DNA from: Photobacterium sanguinicancri
Lineage (GTDB): Bacteria; Pseudomonadota; Gammaproteobacteria; Enterobacterales; Vibrionaceae
Direction: 5' to 3'
DNA length: 64,000 bases
Assembly: GCF_024346675.1 (NCBI RefSeq)
Contig: NZ_AP024850.1
Location: 806,001-870,000, forward strand
Shown: one piece after another, positions 8,443 through 19,300 of the stretch
Numbering within the stretch: the stretch's first letter is position 1
How the letters are laid out: every line of letters begins with the position of its first letter
Translations under genes and position numbers: made by a program
Notes under the pieces: model-generated
The model's database searches: none
The model's input: only the letters and a program-made list of their open reading frames with translations
What the model was told of the DNA's origin: nothing

Positions 8443-10197
8443 TCAACTCAGGCCAATAATGTTGCCATCAGCATCAATATCAAGGTTCATAAAGGCCGGT
8501 TTTTCAGGTAAACCAGGCATCGTCATGACATTACCGCAAAGGGCGTAAACAAAGCCTGCACCCGCACACAATTTTAGTTCACGAACCGGAATGATAAAGT
8601 CACTAGGTGCACCTTTAATGCTTGGGTCATGACTGATTGATAGTGGCGTTTTTGCCATGCAAACCGCTAAATTATCGTGACCTTGTGCTTTAAGTTCTGC
8701 CAGTTGTTGCTTCGCTAGTTCTGATAATTCAACCCCACGACAGCCATAACCAACTTCGGCGACTGCCATTAATTTTTCTTCTAATGGCTGTGATAATTGA
8801 TACAGCGGCTTGAAGTTAGCTGGTGTTTCACACGCTTTAACAACGGTGTGAGCAAGTTCTACAGCGCCTTCACCACCTTTACCAAAGGCCTCGCTTAAGG
8901 CGACATCAACATAGGTATCAAATGTCTCGTTAGCGATCATCTCTTTAAGTTGATTGAGCTCCGCATCACTGTCTTGTGGGAAACGGTTAATGGCAACCAC
9001 TACAGGTACACCGTATTTAGCTGCGTTATTGATGTGCCATTTAAGGTTGTCAAAGCCAGCAATCAGCGCTTTCTCATCAGCGTCAAAAATAGCATCTGGT
9101 AACGCTTGGCCTGGACGTAGGTCGTATAACCCTGAATTTGCTTTCAAGCCACGAAGTGTCGCGACGACCACGGCACAGTCAGCACCACGACCTGCTTGTT
9201 GTGCTTTGATATTACAGGCTTTCTCAAAGCCCATATCAGAACCAAACCCACCTTCTGTGACTGTGAATTCACTGAGCTTTAGTGCTATACGATCGGCAAT
9301 GATAGATGAGTTACCGTGCGCAATATTGGCAAATGGCCCCGCATGGATCAGGGTTGGTACACCTTCCAATGTTTGCATCAGAGTTGGTTCAATGGCTTCA
9401 CACATGGTTACTGCCATGGCGCCTGCAACTTGCAGGTCTTCTGTTGTAATAGGCTGACCATCAAGGTTGTAAGCCACCACAATGCGGCCTATACGTTGGC
9501 GCATATCGGCAAGGTCGGTAGAAAGCGCCAAAATAGCCATTAATTCCGATGCTGCAGAGATATCGAAACCATCTTCACGCTCAATGCCGTTGATGGTTTT
9601 ACCTTCTTCGTTTTTACCGACAGTGATCATGCGAAGCGCACGATCGTTATGATCCATTACTCGACGCCAAACAATACGATTGCGATCAATTCTAAGCGTG
9701 GGTAGCCCTGTTTTTTCGCTAAACACATCAAAGCCATGACGCTCTTCATGGTATATGCGCGCATCAATGGCTGCAGAAGCTAGGTTATGAGCTGCCGTTA
9801 CCGCATGAATATCACCAGTCAGATGGAGGTTCAGTTTTTCCATAGGTGCAACTTGCGCGTAACCACCACCAGCAGCGCCGCCCTTAACACCAAATACAGG
9901 ACCCATTGAAGGCTGGCGAATACAGGCTATAACGCGCTTGCCAATCTTAGCTAATCCTTGAGATAGGCCAATAGTTGTGACTGTTTTACCTTCACCTAAT
10001 GGGGTTGGTGTAATGGCAGTAACAAGAATCTGTTTACCTTCTGGACTGTTGGCTAGGCGCTTAAGAATCGACGTTTTGACCTTGGCTTTTAACGTCCCTT
10101 GAGGCGTTAAATCTTGCGGTTCAATACCCGCATTAAGCGCAATTTGGTCAATAGGAGTGAGTGCGGTGTCGCGGCAAATTTGAATGTCGCTTTTCAT
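8443..10197 (-). CDS. fhs: Formate-tetrahydrofolate ligase
   Basis: ATP-dependent ligation of formate to tetrahydrofolate, giving 10-formyl-THF for purine and formyl-Met synthesis. The 584-residue protein covers the whole family. The P-loop-like ATP site [20 protein letters not shown] lies at about 63-82. Other family blocks are [40 protein letters not shown] and [16 protein letters not shown] near the C-terminus. The gene is monocistronic with its own terminator. Its presence near pflB, pflA and focA means this stretch holds a formate source, a channel and a one-carbon sink, although they are not one operon. Confidence 0.96.
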   Translation of the reverse strand: MKSDIQICRDTALTPIDQIALNAGIEPQDLTPQGTLKAKVKTSILKRLANSPEGKQILVTAITPTPLGEGKTVTTIGLSQGLAKIGKRVIACIRQPSMGPVFGVKGGAAGGGYAQVAPMEKLNLHLTGDIHAVTAAHNLASAAIDARIYHEERHGFDVFSEKTGLPTLRIDRNRIVWRRVMDHNDRALRMITVGKNEEGKTINGIEREDGFDISAASELMAILALSTDLADMRQRIGRIVVAYNLDGQPITTEDLQVAGAMAVTMCEAIEPTLMQTLEGVPTLIHAGPFANIAHGNSSIIADRIALKLSEFTVTEGGFGSDMGFEKACNIKAQQAGRGADCAVVVATLRGLKANSGLYDLRPGQALPDAIFDADEKALIAGFDNLKWHINNAAKYGVPVVVAINRFPQDSDAELNQLKEMIANETFDTYVDVALSEAFGKGGEGAVELAHTVVKACETPANFKPLYQLSQPLEEKLMAVAEVGYGCRGVELSELAKQQLAELKAQGHDNLAVCMAKTPLSISHDPSIKGAPSDFIIPVRELKLCAGAGFVYALCGNVMTMPGLPEKPAFMNLDIDADGNIIGLS

Positions 10198-10570
10198 GTG
10201 GGCTCATACCTTTTTAAACAATGGGGAAGCACTGCTTTGAGCTGCTATGGCAGGTCACGCAATCGTTTGCGGTGGCTTTATACCACAATTTTATCACGGT
10301 TATATAGTTTTATTCCGATATATCTGTTGTTGATTTGTTGGTGGTTATAACACTATCAAAAAGCCAATTCCGAGAACTAGCTAAAAGTCTTGGTATTAAG
10401 GTCTTTGTCTGTTGTTTCAATTTTGTTAAATGTGTTGTTGGTAACAAAATTAATTTTATGGCGCTGAATAACCACCCAGATTATTGGTCGTAACTACTCA
10501 GGAGGATGAGGATTTACGATAGGCAGACTTGAGGGGGGATAGATGTAAAGCCGTTAACCTGCCTATTAGA
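10198..10570. other. Intergenic region, nothing recognised
   Basis: This 373-bp AT-rich gap between the fhs start and the lysR stop should carry the fhs promoter. I see no RNA gene, riboswitch or strong hairpin in it. Confidence 0.4.
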
Positions 10571-11479
10571 TTAATAACCGTCAGTGAGCTGCTGGGTGAA
10601 ATGAGATTGCAAGTAGTCGAGCAATAAACGCATCTTCTTTGAATCGGCAGCGCGAGGCGGATAAACACCGTAAATATTAATATCACTAAGCTGATAATCA
10701 TCCAAAATAATCTGCAACTTTCCTTCTTTCACTAATGGCAATGCATCGTATTGTGGTAAACGGCCAATACCATGTCCCCCAACGACAAAAGCGGTTCTTG
10801 CTGAGGCGCTATTGGTGGTAATACTGCCTTGCATTTTGACATTGTAAGCGCGTGTCCCTTTGGTCAGCGTTTGAATTTTTGAAGTCTTTTTATATACCAC
10901 CCATTCATGATGAGCCAGTTCCGCTGGGGTTTGTGGTAGGCCATGTTGGCTAAAGTAGGAAGGGGCGCCACAAAGGGTATTCTTCATCGTCATGAGCTTT
11001 CGGGCATACAAGCCTGAATCCGCCAAAGGTGCACCACGGATTGCTAAATCAATGCCTTCTTGAATAATATTCACAATATCATCAGTCAGATTTAGGTCGA
11101 TTTCTATTTTAGGATATAGGGTTTTGAAATCATTTAGTGCTGGCACTATGGTGTGCATGCTGATGTTAACAGGGGCGCTAATGGTAATTTTGCCTTCCGG
11201 CTCTTCCCGTAAGTTTTCGACTTGTTGATTGGCGGCGGAGGCTTCTTCACTGATCCGTTTACAGCGAAGGTAATAGCGTTGGCCTGCATCGGTAAGGCTG
11301 ATGCTACGGGTCGTACGGTTTAAGAGTGGGATCCCAATATGATCCTCGAGCTTCTTCAGGTGATAACTCACCACGCCTCGGGAAACCCCTAGCTGTCGAG
11401 CGGCGGCAGAAAAGCTGCCTTGCTCTACTATTTGGGCAAAGACCACCATACTTTTGAGCTGTTCAAATGATACGTCCAT
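10571..11479 (-). CDS. LysR family transcriptional regulator
   Basis: DNA-binding regulator, 302 residues. The winged HTH lies at about 5-65 (FSAAARQLGVSRGVVSYHLK, then GIPLLNRTTRSISLTDAGQ). The periplasmic-binding-like effector domain (about 90-298) belongs to the CrgA/AaeR-like group (KITISAPVNISMHTIVPAL, GIDLAIRGAPLADSGLYAR). It is transcribed away from a DJ-1/PfpI gene and a YqhD-like reductase gene. The shared 215-bp gap carries a 25-bp near-palindrome that is a good operator candidate. By this context it probably controls the neighbours and itself. The effector may be a reactive aldehyde or other electrophile, but that is inferred. Confidence 0.9.
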   Translation of the reverse strand: MDVSFEQLKSMVVFAQIVEQGSFSAAARQLGVSRGVVSYHLKKLEDHIGIPLLNRTTRSISLTDAGQRYYLRCKRISEEASAANQQVENLREEPEGKITISAPVNISMHTIVPALNDFKTLYPKIEIDLNLTDDIVNIIQEGIDLAIRGAPLADSGLYARKLMTMKNTLCGAPSYFSQHGLPQTPAELAHHEWVVYKKTSKIQTLTKGTRAYNVKMQGSITTNSASARTAFVVGGHGIGRLPQYDALPLVKEGKLQIILDDYQLSDINIYGVYPPRAADSKKMRLLLDYLQSHFTQQLTDGY

Positions 11480-11585
11480 CGCTTTTCGCCCCTATGTCTG
11501 CCTGATTTGTTTATTGGGTTCGTGTACCTGGCTCAAGTTGTATTGAGGTCATCACGTCTGCTGACTTTAGCAGAACAAAGGCTAA

Positions 11586-11610
11586 CATTGATCTAATTAT
11601 TAGAACAATG
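11586..11610. promoter_or_regulatory. LysR-type operator candidate (25-bp near-palindrome)
   Basis: CATTG-A-TCTAATTATTAGA-A-CAATG is palindromic except for one pair (A11591/A11605). Its core TCTAATTATTAGA is the T-N11-A architecture typical of LysR-family sites. It lies midway between the divergent lysR and PfpI-family genes. Confidence 0.7.
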
Positions 11611-11694
11611 ATGCCAAGTTTATCGCCATTGTCTGAATCTAAGGGAAGGCATAGACTTTCGTTACTTGCTTAATCGGACGACACGAGGCGAATA

Positions 11695-12372
11695 ATGAAA
11701 ATTCTAATGGTTCTGACTTCACACGATAAATTGGGTAATACTGGGCATAAAACAGGCTTTTGGGTCGAGGAATTTGCCGCACCGTATTACCGCTTTTTGG
11801 ATGCGAATGTAGATATTACCTTAGCGTCTCCTGCGGGTGGGCAGCCTCCTATTGACCCGAATAGTGAACTTGAACAATCACAAACAGATGCCACTGTACG
11901 CTTTAACCAAGATGCAGATGCCCAACTGGTGCTTGCCAATACCCTGAAATTAGCCGATGTATCTGAACACGACTACGATGCTATTTTTTATCCGGGGGGG
12001 CATGGTCCGTTATGGGATCTGGTTGATGATGCAGACTCAATTGCCTTGATTGAATCGTTTTGGCAAGCCCAAAAGCCAGTTTCTGCTGTGTGTCACGCAC
12101 CTGCTGTGTTACTTAATGCTAAAGACCAGCATGGTGAGTTTATTATTTCGGGTAAAGCGGTGACAGGCTTTACAAATTCAGAAGAAACGGCTGTTGGTTT
12201 AGCAGAAGTAGTGCCATTCTTGCTCCAAGACGAATTAGTAAAACGTGGTGGACAGTATGAGTCTGCACAAGATTGGCACCCTCTAGCCATTCGAGATGGC
12301 AAGCTGATCACTGGGCAAAATCCTGCCTCGTCAGAAGCAGTCGCGGAAGCGCTGTTAAATGCTTTAAAATAA
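11695..12372 (+). CDS. DJ-1/PfpI superfamily protein (type 1 glutamine amidotransferase-like)
   Basis: Cytosolic alpha/beta protein of 225 residues. The nucleophile elbow is SAVCHAPAV with C133 followed by H134, and the acidic partner is expected at E25/E26 in GFWVEEFAAP. The block DYDAIFYPGGHGPLWDLVDD is the superfamily's oxyanion-hole loop. Relatives of this length (Hsp31-like, YDR533c-like) act as glyoxalase III or in repair of glycated proteins, and others are of unknown function. A YqhD-like aldehyde reductase follows 94 bp downstream beyond a hairpin, and a LysR gene is divergent, which fits aldehyde or electrophile stress. Exact activity is not shown by the sequence. Confidence 0.87.
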   Translation: MKILMVLTSHDKLGNTGHKTGFWVEEFAAPYYRFLDANVDITLASPAGGQPPIDPNSELEQSQTDATVRFNQDADAQLVLANTLKLADVSEHDYDAIFYPGGHGPLWDLVDDADSIALIESFWQAQKPVSAVCHAPAVLLNAKDQHGEFIISGKAVTGFTNSEETAVGLAEVVPFLLQDELVKRGGQYESAQDWHPLAIRDGKLITGQNPASSEAVAEALLNALK

Positions 12373-12379
12373 TTTAATT

Positions 12380-12420
12380 GGCTATACCGCTAGTGGAAGA
12401 ATCCCCTTAGCGGTATAGCC
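12380..12420 (+). terminator. Hairpin between the PfpI-family gene and the reductase gene
   Basis: Perfect 13-bp arms GGCTATACCGCTA / TAGCGGTATAGCC around a 15-nt loop, followed by only TTT. It is either a terminator or an attenuating structure that reduces readthrough into the reductase gene. Confidence 0.65.
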
Positions 12421-12465
12421 TTTGCATTCATAATAACGATATCGTAATCACGAAAGGAATGAGCA

Positions 12466-13617
12466 ATGCTTAATTTCACCTTCCACAACCCTACTAAAAT
12501 TTTCTTTGGTGAAAACCAAATTGCTGCAATCGCCAAGCAGATCCCTGCTGATGCTAAAGTCTTAGTGACCTACGGCGGTGGCTCTATTAAAGCGAATGGG
12601 GTTTACGATCAAGTAAGTAGCGCACTTAAAGATCACCAATGGAGTGAGTTTTCTGGTATTGAACCTAATCCACAATTCGATACTTTGATGAAAGCTGTCG
12701 CGCAAATTAAAGAACAAGGCATTACTTACTTACTTGCTGTCGGTGGTGGTTCTGTTGTTGATGGTACTAAATTTATTGCAGCTGCTGCGCGCTTTGAAGG
12801 TGAGCAACCGTGGGATATTTTGGCGCAGCATGCCAAAGTAACAGATGCAGTACCTATGGCTTGTGTGTTGACCTTGCCAGCGACAGGTTCAGAGAGTAAC
12901 ACAGGCGCAGTGATCACGCGTGGCACCACTAAGTTAGCGTTTATGTCGCCTCATGTTCAGCCTTTATTTGCTGTTCTTGACCCGAAAGTCACGCTAAGTT
13001 TATCTGAGCGCCAAGTGGCGAACGGTGTGATTGATGCTTTTGTTCACACCATGGAGCAATACTTAACATTCCCAGTGAATGCTAAAGTACAAGATCGTTT
13101 TTCAGAAGGCCTATTGCTGAATTTGATTGAGGAAGGTCCAAAAGTATTAGCAACTCCAGATGATATGGAAGTGCGCTCTAATATTATGTGGTCTGCAACG
13201 ATGGCACTTAATGGCCTGATTGGTTCGGGTGTTCCACAAGATTGGAGCACACACATGATTGGTCATGAGTTGACTGGTCAATATGGTATCGATCATGCGC
13301 GTACGCTGGCGATTGTTTTACCTGCCGTTATGAAAGTGCAGCGTGAGCAAAAACGTGGCAAGTTAGTGCAATATGCACAACGCGTTTGGAACATTGTTGA
13401 TGGCACTGAAGATGAAATCATCGACCAAGCTATTGCGAAAACAGAAGCCTTCTTCAAGGCTATGGGGATGCCAATTCGCCTAAGCGATGCGGATCTTGAT
13501 GCTGCAAGTATCGATGTTCTCGTGGCGCAACTAGAAGAGCATGGCATGACGACATTGGGTGAGCATGGCGACATGACATTGGATGTTAGCCGTAAAGTGC
13601 TAGAAGCCGCTTTATAA
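12466..13617 (+). CDS. yqhD: Iron-type alcohol dehydrogenase, YqhD-like NADPH aldehyde reductase
   Basis: Group III metal-dependent dehydrogenase of 383 residues, expected to reduce short-chain and reactive aldehydes with NADPH. The dinucleotide site shows GGGS at 37-40 and AVGGGSVVDGTKF at 91-103. Metal ligands are visible as D190 and H194 (GVIDAFVHTMEQY), H263 and H277 (THMIGHELTGQYGIDHARTL), with the 14-residue spacing of the last two seen in the family. An SD-like AAAGGA precedes the ATG. In E. coli yqhD is controlled by the AraC-type YqhC; here a LysR gene is nearby instead, together with a DJ-1/PfpI protein. Confidence 0.88.
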   Translation: MLNFTFHNPTKIFFGENQIAAIAKQIPADAKVLVTYGGGSIKANGVYDQVSSALKDHQWSEFSGIEPNPQFDTLMKAVAQIKEQGITYLLAVGGGSVVDGTKFIAAAARFEGEQPWDILAQHAKVTDAVPMACVLTLPATGSESNTGAVITRGTTKLAFMSPHVQPLFAVLDPKVTLSLSERQVANGVIDAFVHTMEQYLTFPVNAKVQDRFSEGLLLNLIEEGPKVLATPDDMEVRSNIMWSATMALNGLIGSGVPQDWSTHMIGHELTGQYGIDHARTLAIVLPAVMKVQREQKRGKLVQYAQRVWNIVDGTEDEIIDQAIAKTEAFFKAMGMPIRLSDADLDAASIDVLVAQLEEHGMTTLGEHGDMTLDVSRKVLEAAL

Positions 13618-13954
13618 CCGAAATTCATTTCGGCAATACGTATTGAGTCAGTGCTGCTACTGGCTCAATAGCGATAATATCTAAAGCCCTGTGAGTATAC
13701 ACTGACAGGGCTTTTTGCATGAATCATTCCCGCTCATTTCTGTCAAACTGATAGTATTATTACAGATTAATGTCGTAGTAAGTTGTATCGTGGACTTTAT
13801 TCTATGGGCAAGTTATTGAATTATATAGCCCGATATTGGTGTGCCACTGTCGATAGCTAAAAGTGAAAACTGGCTTTCCATTACTGGTGGTTTGCTGCTG
13901 TAATACTTCTCTTTATTGTGCGTGCTCAGCCTATAAAAAGAAGATAAATATAAT
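13618..13954. other. Intergenic region after the yqhD-like gene
   Basis: It holds the terminator listed at 13683-13715 and then about 240 bp of AT-rich sequence leading to a small membrane-protein gene. I see nothing else. Confidence 0.4.
13683..13715 (+). terminator. Rho-independent terminator after the yqhD-like gene
   Basis: Arms AAAGCCCTGT / ACAGGGCTTT around a 12-nt loop, followed by a T-run. Confidence 0.85.
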
Positions 13955-14107
13955 ATGAATAAATCAACCAACAACCAAACAGCGACACATGCGATGGCGA
14001 TAGAAGAGCCTGTTACCAAGTGGCAGCATACTGCGCTGCTCTCACTCTTTATTATGGCTAGCCTCATTAGCTTTATTGTTGTGATGATTGAAGCGAATAC
14101 CCGTTAA
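13955..14107 (+). CDS. Small single-TM membrane protein, 50 aa
   Basis: I do not recognise this protein. The ATG opens a 50-codon frame ending in TAA. It has a polar N-terminus (MNKSTNNQTATHAMAIEEPV), then Lys-Trp-Gln-His, one clear TM helix at about 28-45 (ALLSLFIMASLISFIVVMI) and the short tail EANTR. That composition is protein-like and unlike its surroundings. The SD is weak (AAGAAGA about 10 nt upstream). A strong hairpin lies 76 bp downstream. With few positive charges in the tail, an N-in topology is only a guess. Alternatively it may be a chance frame. Confidence 0.55.
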   Translation: MNKSTNNQTATHAMAIEEPVTKWQHTALLSLFIMASLISFIVVMIEANTR

Positions 14108-14182
14108 TTAGGCATCAAAAACGGCAAGACTGATAAGCTCAGATCTATTGCTGTGTTTTGATGACTGTTCAGCGGTTATAAA

Positions 14183-14206
14183 AAAGGAGAGCACATGCTC
14201 TCCTTT
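14183..14206. terminator. Bidirectional terminator between the small ORF and pflA
   Basis: Arms AAAGGAGAGC / GCTCTCCTTT around a tight ACAT loop, with A and T runs on both sides. It is 30 bp beyond the pflA stop on the minus strand. Confidence 0.85.
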
Positions 14207-14235
14207 ATAAATTGATTGGGTTACTTGTGAACCAA

Positions 14236-14976
14236 TTAGTACATCACTTTATGGCCGTAGCTTGCGAGAATACTTTTGATGTTTTCCATCGTTTCTTTTG
14301 GCGGCGGATTAACCCCCGTTAGTTGATACTCAAAGCCCATCGCTTCCCACTTGTGCTCGCCAAGTTGGTGGTACGGCAATAATTCAACTTTCTCGATATT
14401 ATCCATGTCTTTGATGAAATCGCCCAGTAAGTGCGCCGATTTTTCATCGTCAGTGTAACCAGGAACAACAACGTAACGTAGCCATGTTTTTTGACCGCGT
14501 TTGTGCAGGTAGCGGGCAAAATCTAAAACACGTTTGTTAGGTACGCCCACAAGGTTTTGGTGAATAGAGTCATCCATTTGTTTGATATCAAGCATGACTA
14601 AATCAGATGCATCAAGCACTTCATCAATCACGTCGGTGTGCTTACGAATGTAGCCATTGGTATCAAGACAAGTGTGAATACCTTCAGCTTGAGCGGCGCG
14701 GAAGAAATCACGAACAAATTCAGGTTGCAGCATGGCTTCACCGCCTGATGCCGTTACACCACCGCCAGATGCTTTCATAAAGTGACGGTAAGAAGTGGCA
14801 TCTTTCATGATCTCTTCAACAGTAATCTCTTTACCGTCGTGTAAGTCCCATGTGTCGCGGTTATGGCAGTATTGGCAGCGCATTAAGCAACCCTGCATGA
14901 ATACGATGAAACGAATACCTGGGCCATCAACGGTTCCACAGGTCTCGAAAGAGTGAATACGACCTTTTACTGACAT
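14236..14976 (-). CDS. pflA: Pyruvate formate-lyase activating enzyme
   Basis: Radical SAM enzyme (246 residues, matching E. coli PflA) that puts the glycyl radical on pyruvate formate-lyase under anaerobiosis. The 4Fe-4S motif is C30-x3-C34-x2-C37 in [16 protein letters not shown]-binding blocks such as [17 protein letters not shown] follow. An SD-like GGAGAAG lies just upstream of the start. In many enterobacteria and vibrios pflA directly follows pflB. Here pflB lies about 7.5 kb away with a three-gene signalling operon in between, so pflA must have its own promoter or rely on readthrough. Confidence 0.96.
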   Translation of the reverse strand: MSVKGRIHSFETCGTVDGPGIRFIVFMQGCLMRCQYCHNRDTWDLHDGKEITVEEIMKDATSYRHFMKASGGGVTASGGEAMLQPEFVRDFFRAAQAEGIHTCLDTNGYIRKHTDVIDEVLDASDLVMLDIKQMDDSIHQNLVGVPNKRVLDFARYLHKRGQKTWLRYVVVPGYTDDEKSAHLLGDFIKDMDNIEKVELLPYHQLGEHKWEAMGFEYQLTGVNPPPKETMENIKSILASYGHKVMY

Positions 14977-15110
14977 TGTTTTACTTCTCCGCAGTGGTGC
15001 GTGTTTTGCCTGTTATTTTATTACAAAACAACAGGTGAAAGTAGCTAAAATGTCTTTAAAAATGTAAGGGTTTTGTGCGTTTATTCGTCCAGTTGTTGGT
15101 GTTATCAGCG

Positions 15111-16304
15111 CTAAGGGTGTAACTCAGTTACTTTTTGTTGCCACTCAATATGCCACTGGTTGAGTTTGTCGATAGGCATAGGTGCCGCAATAAAATAGCC
15201 TTGTGCCAGCTGACAATTAAGATCACGCAGTTGTTGCCATATCTGGATATTTTCTACCCCTTCCACAATAGCGGTTAAAGAGAGGCGATTACTCAAAAAT
15301 AGGCAAGACTCGACAATCGCTAAAGCTGTGTCGCTGGTTGTAATGGCTTGGGTGAAACCCATGTCAATCTTCAGTGATTCAAATGGTAGGGTTTCAAGTT
15401 GTTTTAAAGATGAAAAACCAGTACCAAAATCATCGATTGATAAGGTGAAGCCATTCATTCCTAAACGAGAGGCTGATTCAAGCGCACGGCCAGTATTTTT
15501 CACCATGTCTGATTCCGTCAATTCAAAATAGACTTTATGGTGCAAGTTGGGGGTGAGCTTAGCTCGTTTCAGGACATTGTCGACAAAACCTGGGGTGCTT
15601 AATGTTGCCGACGTGATATTGATAGCCACACGTTTCGCTTTTAGTAATGCGGTATGTTCAATGATGTAGTTTAGAGTATATAAGGCTAAATCAGCGTCTT
15701 TACCTAGTCGACTAACAAGAGGAATAAACTCGTTAGGGCTGATTAAGCCAAGTTTGGGATGATGCAGGCGCATTAGTGCCTCAGTTGATACCCAGTGACC
15801 CGTGGCGATGTCAACAATCGGTTGGAGGTAAGGCACAAACCAATGTTGCTGAAATGCTTTCTCTATGATGCTCTCATCGACCATGCTCGCTGTCGAAGGG
15901 CGGGCATACTGTGTCTCGACCTTTGTATTACGCGCACTTTCAATCATGCTCGCTAGCGTGGCGAGCTGTACTGGCTTTGCTAAAGCACCTAATAAATTTA
16001 GATGATAATCAGTACACATTTTACTGACTGAGCGGATCACTTCTTGGCTAGTTGCACTGGTGATGACCACACTACCTTTGAACGCTTGCTCTGCAATTTT
16101 GCTCAGAAAAGTAATCCCATCCATTTCTGGCATATTTAAATCGCACAGCAATAAATCTGGTGAAAACCTGACCATGGCTTCAAGAGCCTCTATACCTGAT
16201 GAGGCCGTTTGGATTTCATCCTCTGGCTCAGTCAGCAACTGAGCCAGTTGGGTTGCCATTATTTGACGCTGGAAAGCGTGATCTTCAATTAACAGTACTT
16301 TCAT
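15111..16304 (-). CDS. vieA: VieA-like response regulator with EAL phosphodiesterase domain
   Basis: Phosphorelay output protein expected to hydrolyse c-di-GMP. The receiver (2-125) has E7/D8, phospho-acceptor D55 (LLLCDLNMPEMDG) and K110. The EAL domain (about 145-390) keeps its catalytic signatures: EAL at 175-177, ELTESDM, IDDFGTGFSSL and the KID and VEGVEN blocks. V. cholerae VieA has the same first two domains plus a LuxR-type HTH; this protein stops after EAL at 397 residues, so it probably lacks DNA binding. Its first bases overlap the kinase gene by 20 bp, so it is the last gene of the operon and likely translationally coupled. Confidence 0.85.
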   Translation of the reverse strand: MKVLLIEDHAFQRQIMATQLAQLLTEPEDEIQTASSGIEALEAMVRFSPDLLLCDLNMPEMDGITFLSKIAEQAFKGSVVITSATSQEVIRSVSKMCTDYHLNLLGALAKPVQLATLASMIESARNTKVETQYARPSTASMVDESIIEKAFQQHWFVPYLQPIVDIATGHWVSTEALMRLHHPKLGLISPNEFIPLVSRLGKDADLALYTLNYIIEHTALLKAKRVAINITSATLSTPGFVDNVLKRAKLTPNLHHKVYFELTESDMVKNTGRALESASRLGMNGFTLSIDDFGTGFSSLKQLETLPFESLKIDMGFTQAITTSDTALAIVESCLFLSNRLSLTAIVEGVENIQIWQQLRDLNCQLAQGYFIAAPMPIDKLNQWHIEWQQKVTELHP

Positions 16305-19300
16305 TGAATGCAGAGACCTGCTGTTCTAGTTGGTGAATATGGTGTTCAATTTCTTTTAGCTGCTTTTTAAATACACTATCATCATTTGGAACTTGAGGTT
16401 GTTGAGCGAGTAGCTCCATATCTTCACAGGCTTGCGCTAACGATTGATATTCGACCATTCTTGCCGCGCCTTTCATGCGGTGACTTATTAAGGCTATGTT
16501 ATCAATATCTTGAGAGAGCAATACTTGCTTTAGTTCGGCTAGGTCGGTTAAACAAGCTTGGTGATATTGCTGCAAAATTTGTTGGCATAATGCTGGGTCA
16601 CCAAAAATATTACTTAAACTTGCAAGGCTAATGACTTCGTTAGCGGCCAGTTCAGTGATGCTTTGTTGCTCCGCGCTGAATGTCGCTTCTTTTACAGCGA
16701 AAGGAGAAGGTTCATCAGTAAATGTCTCATAAATTAAAGAGCCAGATATATTGCTACTCTCTTCTTGATTAGGCGTGAAATCCCCTAAGTCCCATTCATC
16801 GAGATCAAAACCACACCCTTCTTGCTGCGTGATATCGGCATCAGGATGTAGCCATAGAGCTAATACAGTATCAAGTTGCTGTAGTGTCACAGGCTTAAAC
16901 AGGCATTGATCAAAACCATTGGCTTTGCAGTTCGATTTCTCGCTGGCGGCAGCATTGGCTGTCAGGGCAATAATCGGGATTAGTTTCCCCGTCGGTGTAC
17001 GGAAACCTTGTTGTCGCACCGCCGATGCAAGGCCATAACCATCCAATTCTGGCATGTGGCAGTCCGTTAAGATCAGATCATAATCTTGCTGATGTAGTGC
17101 ATTTAATGCTAATTGCCCGTTATCTGTAATATCAGCGCGATAGCCTAGTTGCAGCAACTGCTGAGCAATAATTTGCTGGTTTATCGGGTGATCTTCCGCT
17201 ACTAAAATTTTAAAGGGCTTCAAATCGACATTTTCGTCAATGAGCGTTTCTACACACTCTTCCGTCACACTTAATTGATTGTTGGCAGGCGGTTGTAGCT
17301 CTCTGATATCGGAACGATAGCCCTCTGTAAATGCGGAAGGATTAGCTTGTACGGTCAGCACATGCTTTAGCTGCATTGGCATTAACGGTGACAGCGATAA
17401 TATCCAGCCGTGCTCTGTCGGCTCTGGTGAGAGTAGACTTGATTGACGTAAGAATATCCATTTTACATGAGCAAAATGTTCGGCTATCCATGCAGGCGTC
17501 AGTTGTAGTGCTTGGTAGTCATATTCACTGATTATGAGAGTATTGAGCGCTTGTTTTTTCTCCTGTAATTGCAACGAGGCCAATAACTCTTGCTGGTTGT
17601 ATGCTTCGATAGCATGTGTTTGTTCAGACCAGTTGTTCAAGTAGCCATATAAAGCTGAATGTTGCTCGTGCGGCAAGTTTATCAAGCCACAACTCGGTAA
17701 TAGCATCGTGTATGTGGATGCGGTGATTACAGGAAGTGTAAGGTGAAAAATAAACTGACTGCCAATACCTACTTGGCTTTCTACATGTATTTCCCCCCCC
17801 ATGAGTTGCACCAGTTGGCGGCAGATGGAAAGGCCTAAGCCTGTGCCACTAAAACGGCGTTCGCTACTAATATCAGCTTGTTCAAAAGGTTGGAATAGTG
17901 TCTGAATATCGCGGTCGCTGATACCAATTCCACTGTCTTCAATGATGAAGCGTAAAGTTTGTTGATTATCATGCAGGCTAGCCACATCAACCAATAGGCC
18001 AATATGACCATGATCGGTAAACTTGGTCGCATTGTTTAGCAGGTTATTCATGACCTGACGTAAACGAAGTGGATCAAAAGTCATGATTTTGGCAACCGTA
18101 GGGTCAACCCAAAGCTTAAATCGAACCCCTTTTTGCTCGGCGTGGACAACGTGGGGCTGAACCAACTCGTGGATCAAATTCGCCATGTCATAGGGTTCAG
18201 CGCTGAGGCTCAATTTTCCAGCTTCAACTTTTGAGAAGTCTAAAACGTCATTGACGATATTAAGCAAGTTATTGCCTGACTGCACCAGGCTGGTATGGAT
18301 ACTTTTAGCTTCTGGGCGGTAAACATGGGGTGCTAGTAGCTCGAGTAAGCTTAATACTCCACTGATAGGCGTGCGGATCTCGTGACTCATCATCGCAAGG
18401 AAACGTGATTTTGCGATTGTGGCTGCTTCAGCATCTTTGCGCGCAAGTTCAAGTTCGTGTTGCTGTTCTTTCATCGGCGTAATGTCGAGCAATATGGTAT
18501 TCCACTGCCAGTCATCGCCCTGTGGCGTGATGTGGCAGCGAACCTCGATCCAACGCTGGCTTGTTTGTCGGCTCTTAAGCTGTAACTCTGTTTTCCAGTA
18601 GCCTTTTAAGCAGGCGTCACGCATAGCAGTGAGAATATCGTTGTTATCGTCACGCTGCTTTAGTAATCGGAAAATAAGCATAGGCTGAGCAAATAATTTA
18701 CTCGCTGAAATACCGATGAGCTCATGTACTTTGTTACTAACAAAAAGCAATTTAATATCACTTGGGTCATCACTGCGCTGAACGTGCTGTAGCAAAACAC
18801 CATCGAAGTTGTTGGTAAGATAAGTGAGTTGCTGCTCTACCTGCTTACGTTGTTTTACTTCATTGGTTAGCTTGCGGTTCCAGTACATGATAGTAAATAT
18901 TATCAGTGCTGAAATGGCGCTGACGATGGCGCCCCATAGTAGTAATTCTTTATACGGGATGCCTTTGTGAACGGTTACGGTTTGCCATTGCTTATCTATT
19001 TCGCTGAACTTTTGTGGTGGAATAGCATTGAGCGCTTTATTCACCAAGTCTCGTAATAAGCGGTTATCTTTTGATACGGCCATACCGACGGGGTGATGGT
19101 ATGAATCTAATTTACTGTCGATGATTTGTAAGCGGCCAAGAAATTCGCTTTGCAGTAATGAGGATGCGCTTGAGATCGATATAACAGCAACATCGATTTT
19201 ACCTTTCATTGCAGCGGTGAGAAGTTCTTCATTATTGTCATAAAAGGCAAGGGGATTACCCTCAAACAGTTTTTTGCTTAATGCATGCCCGTAGCGGTTT

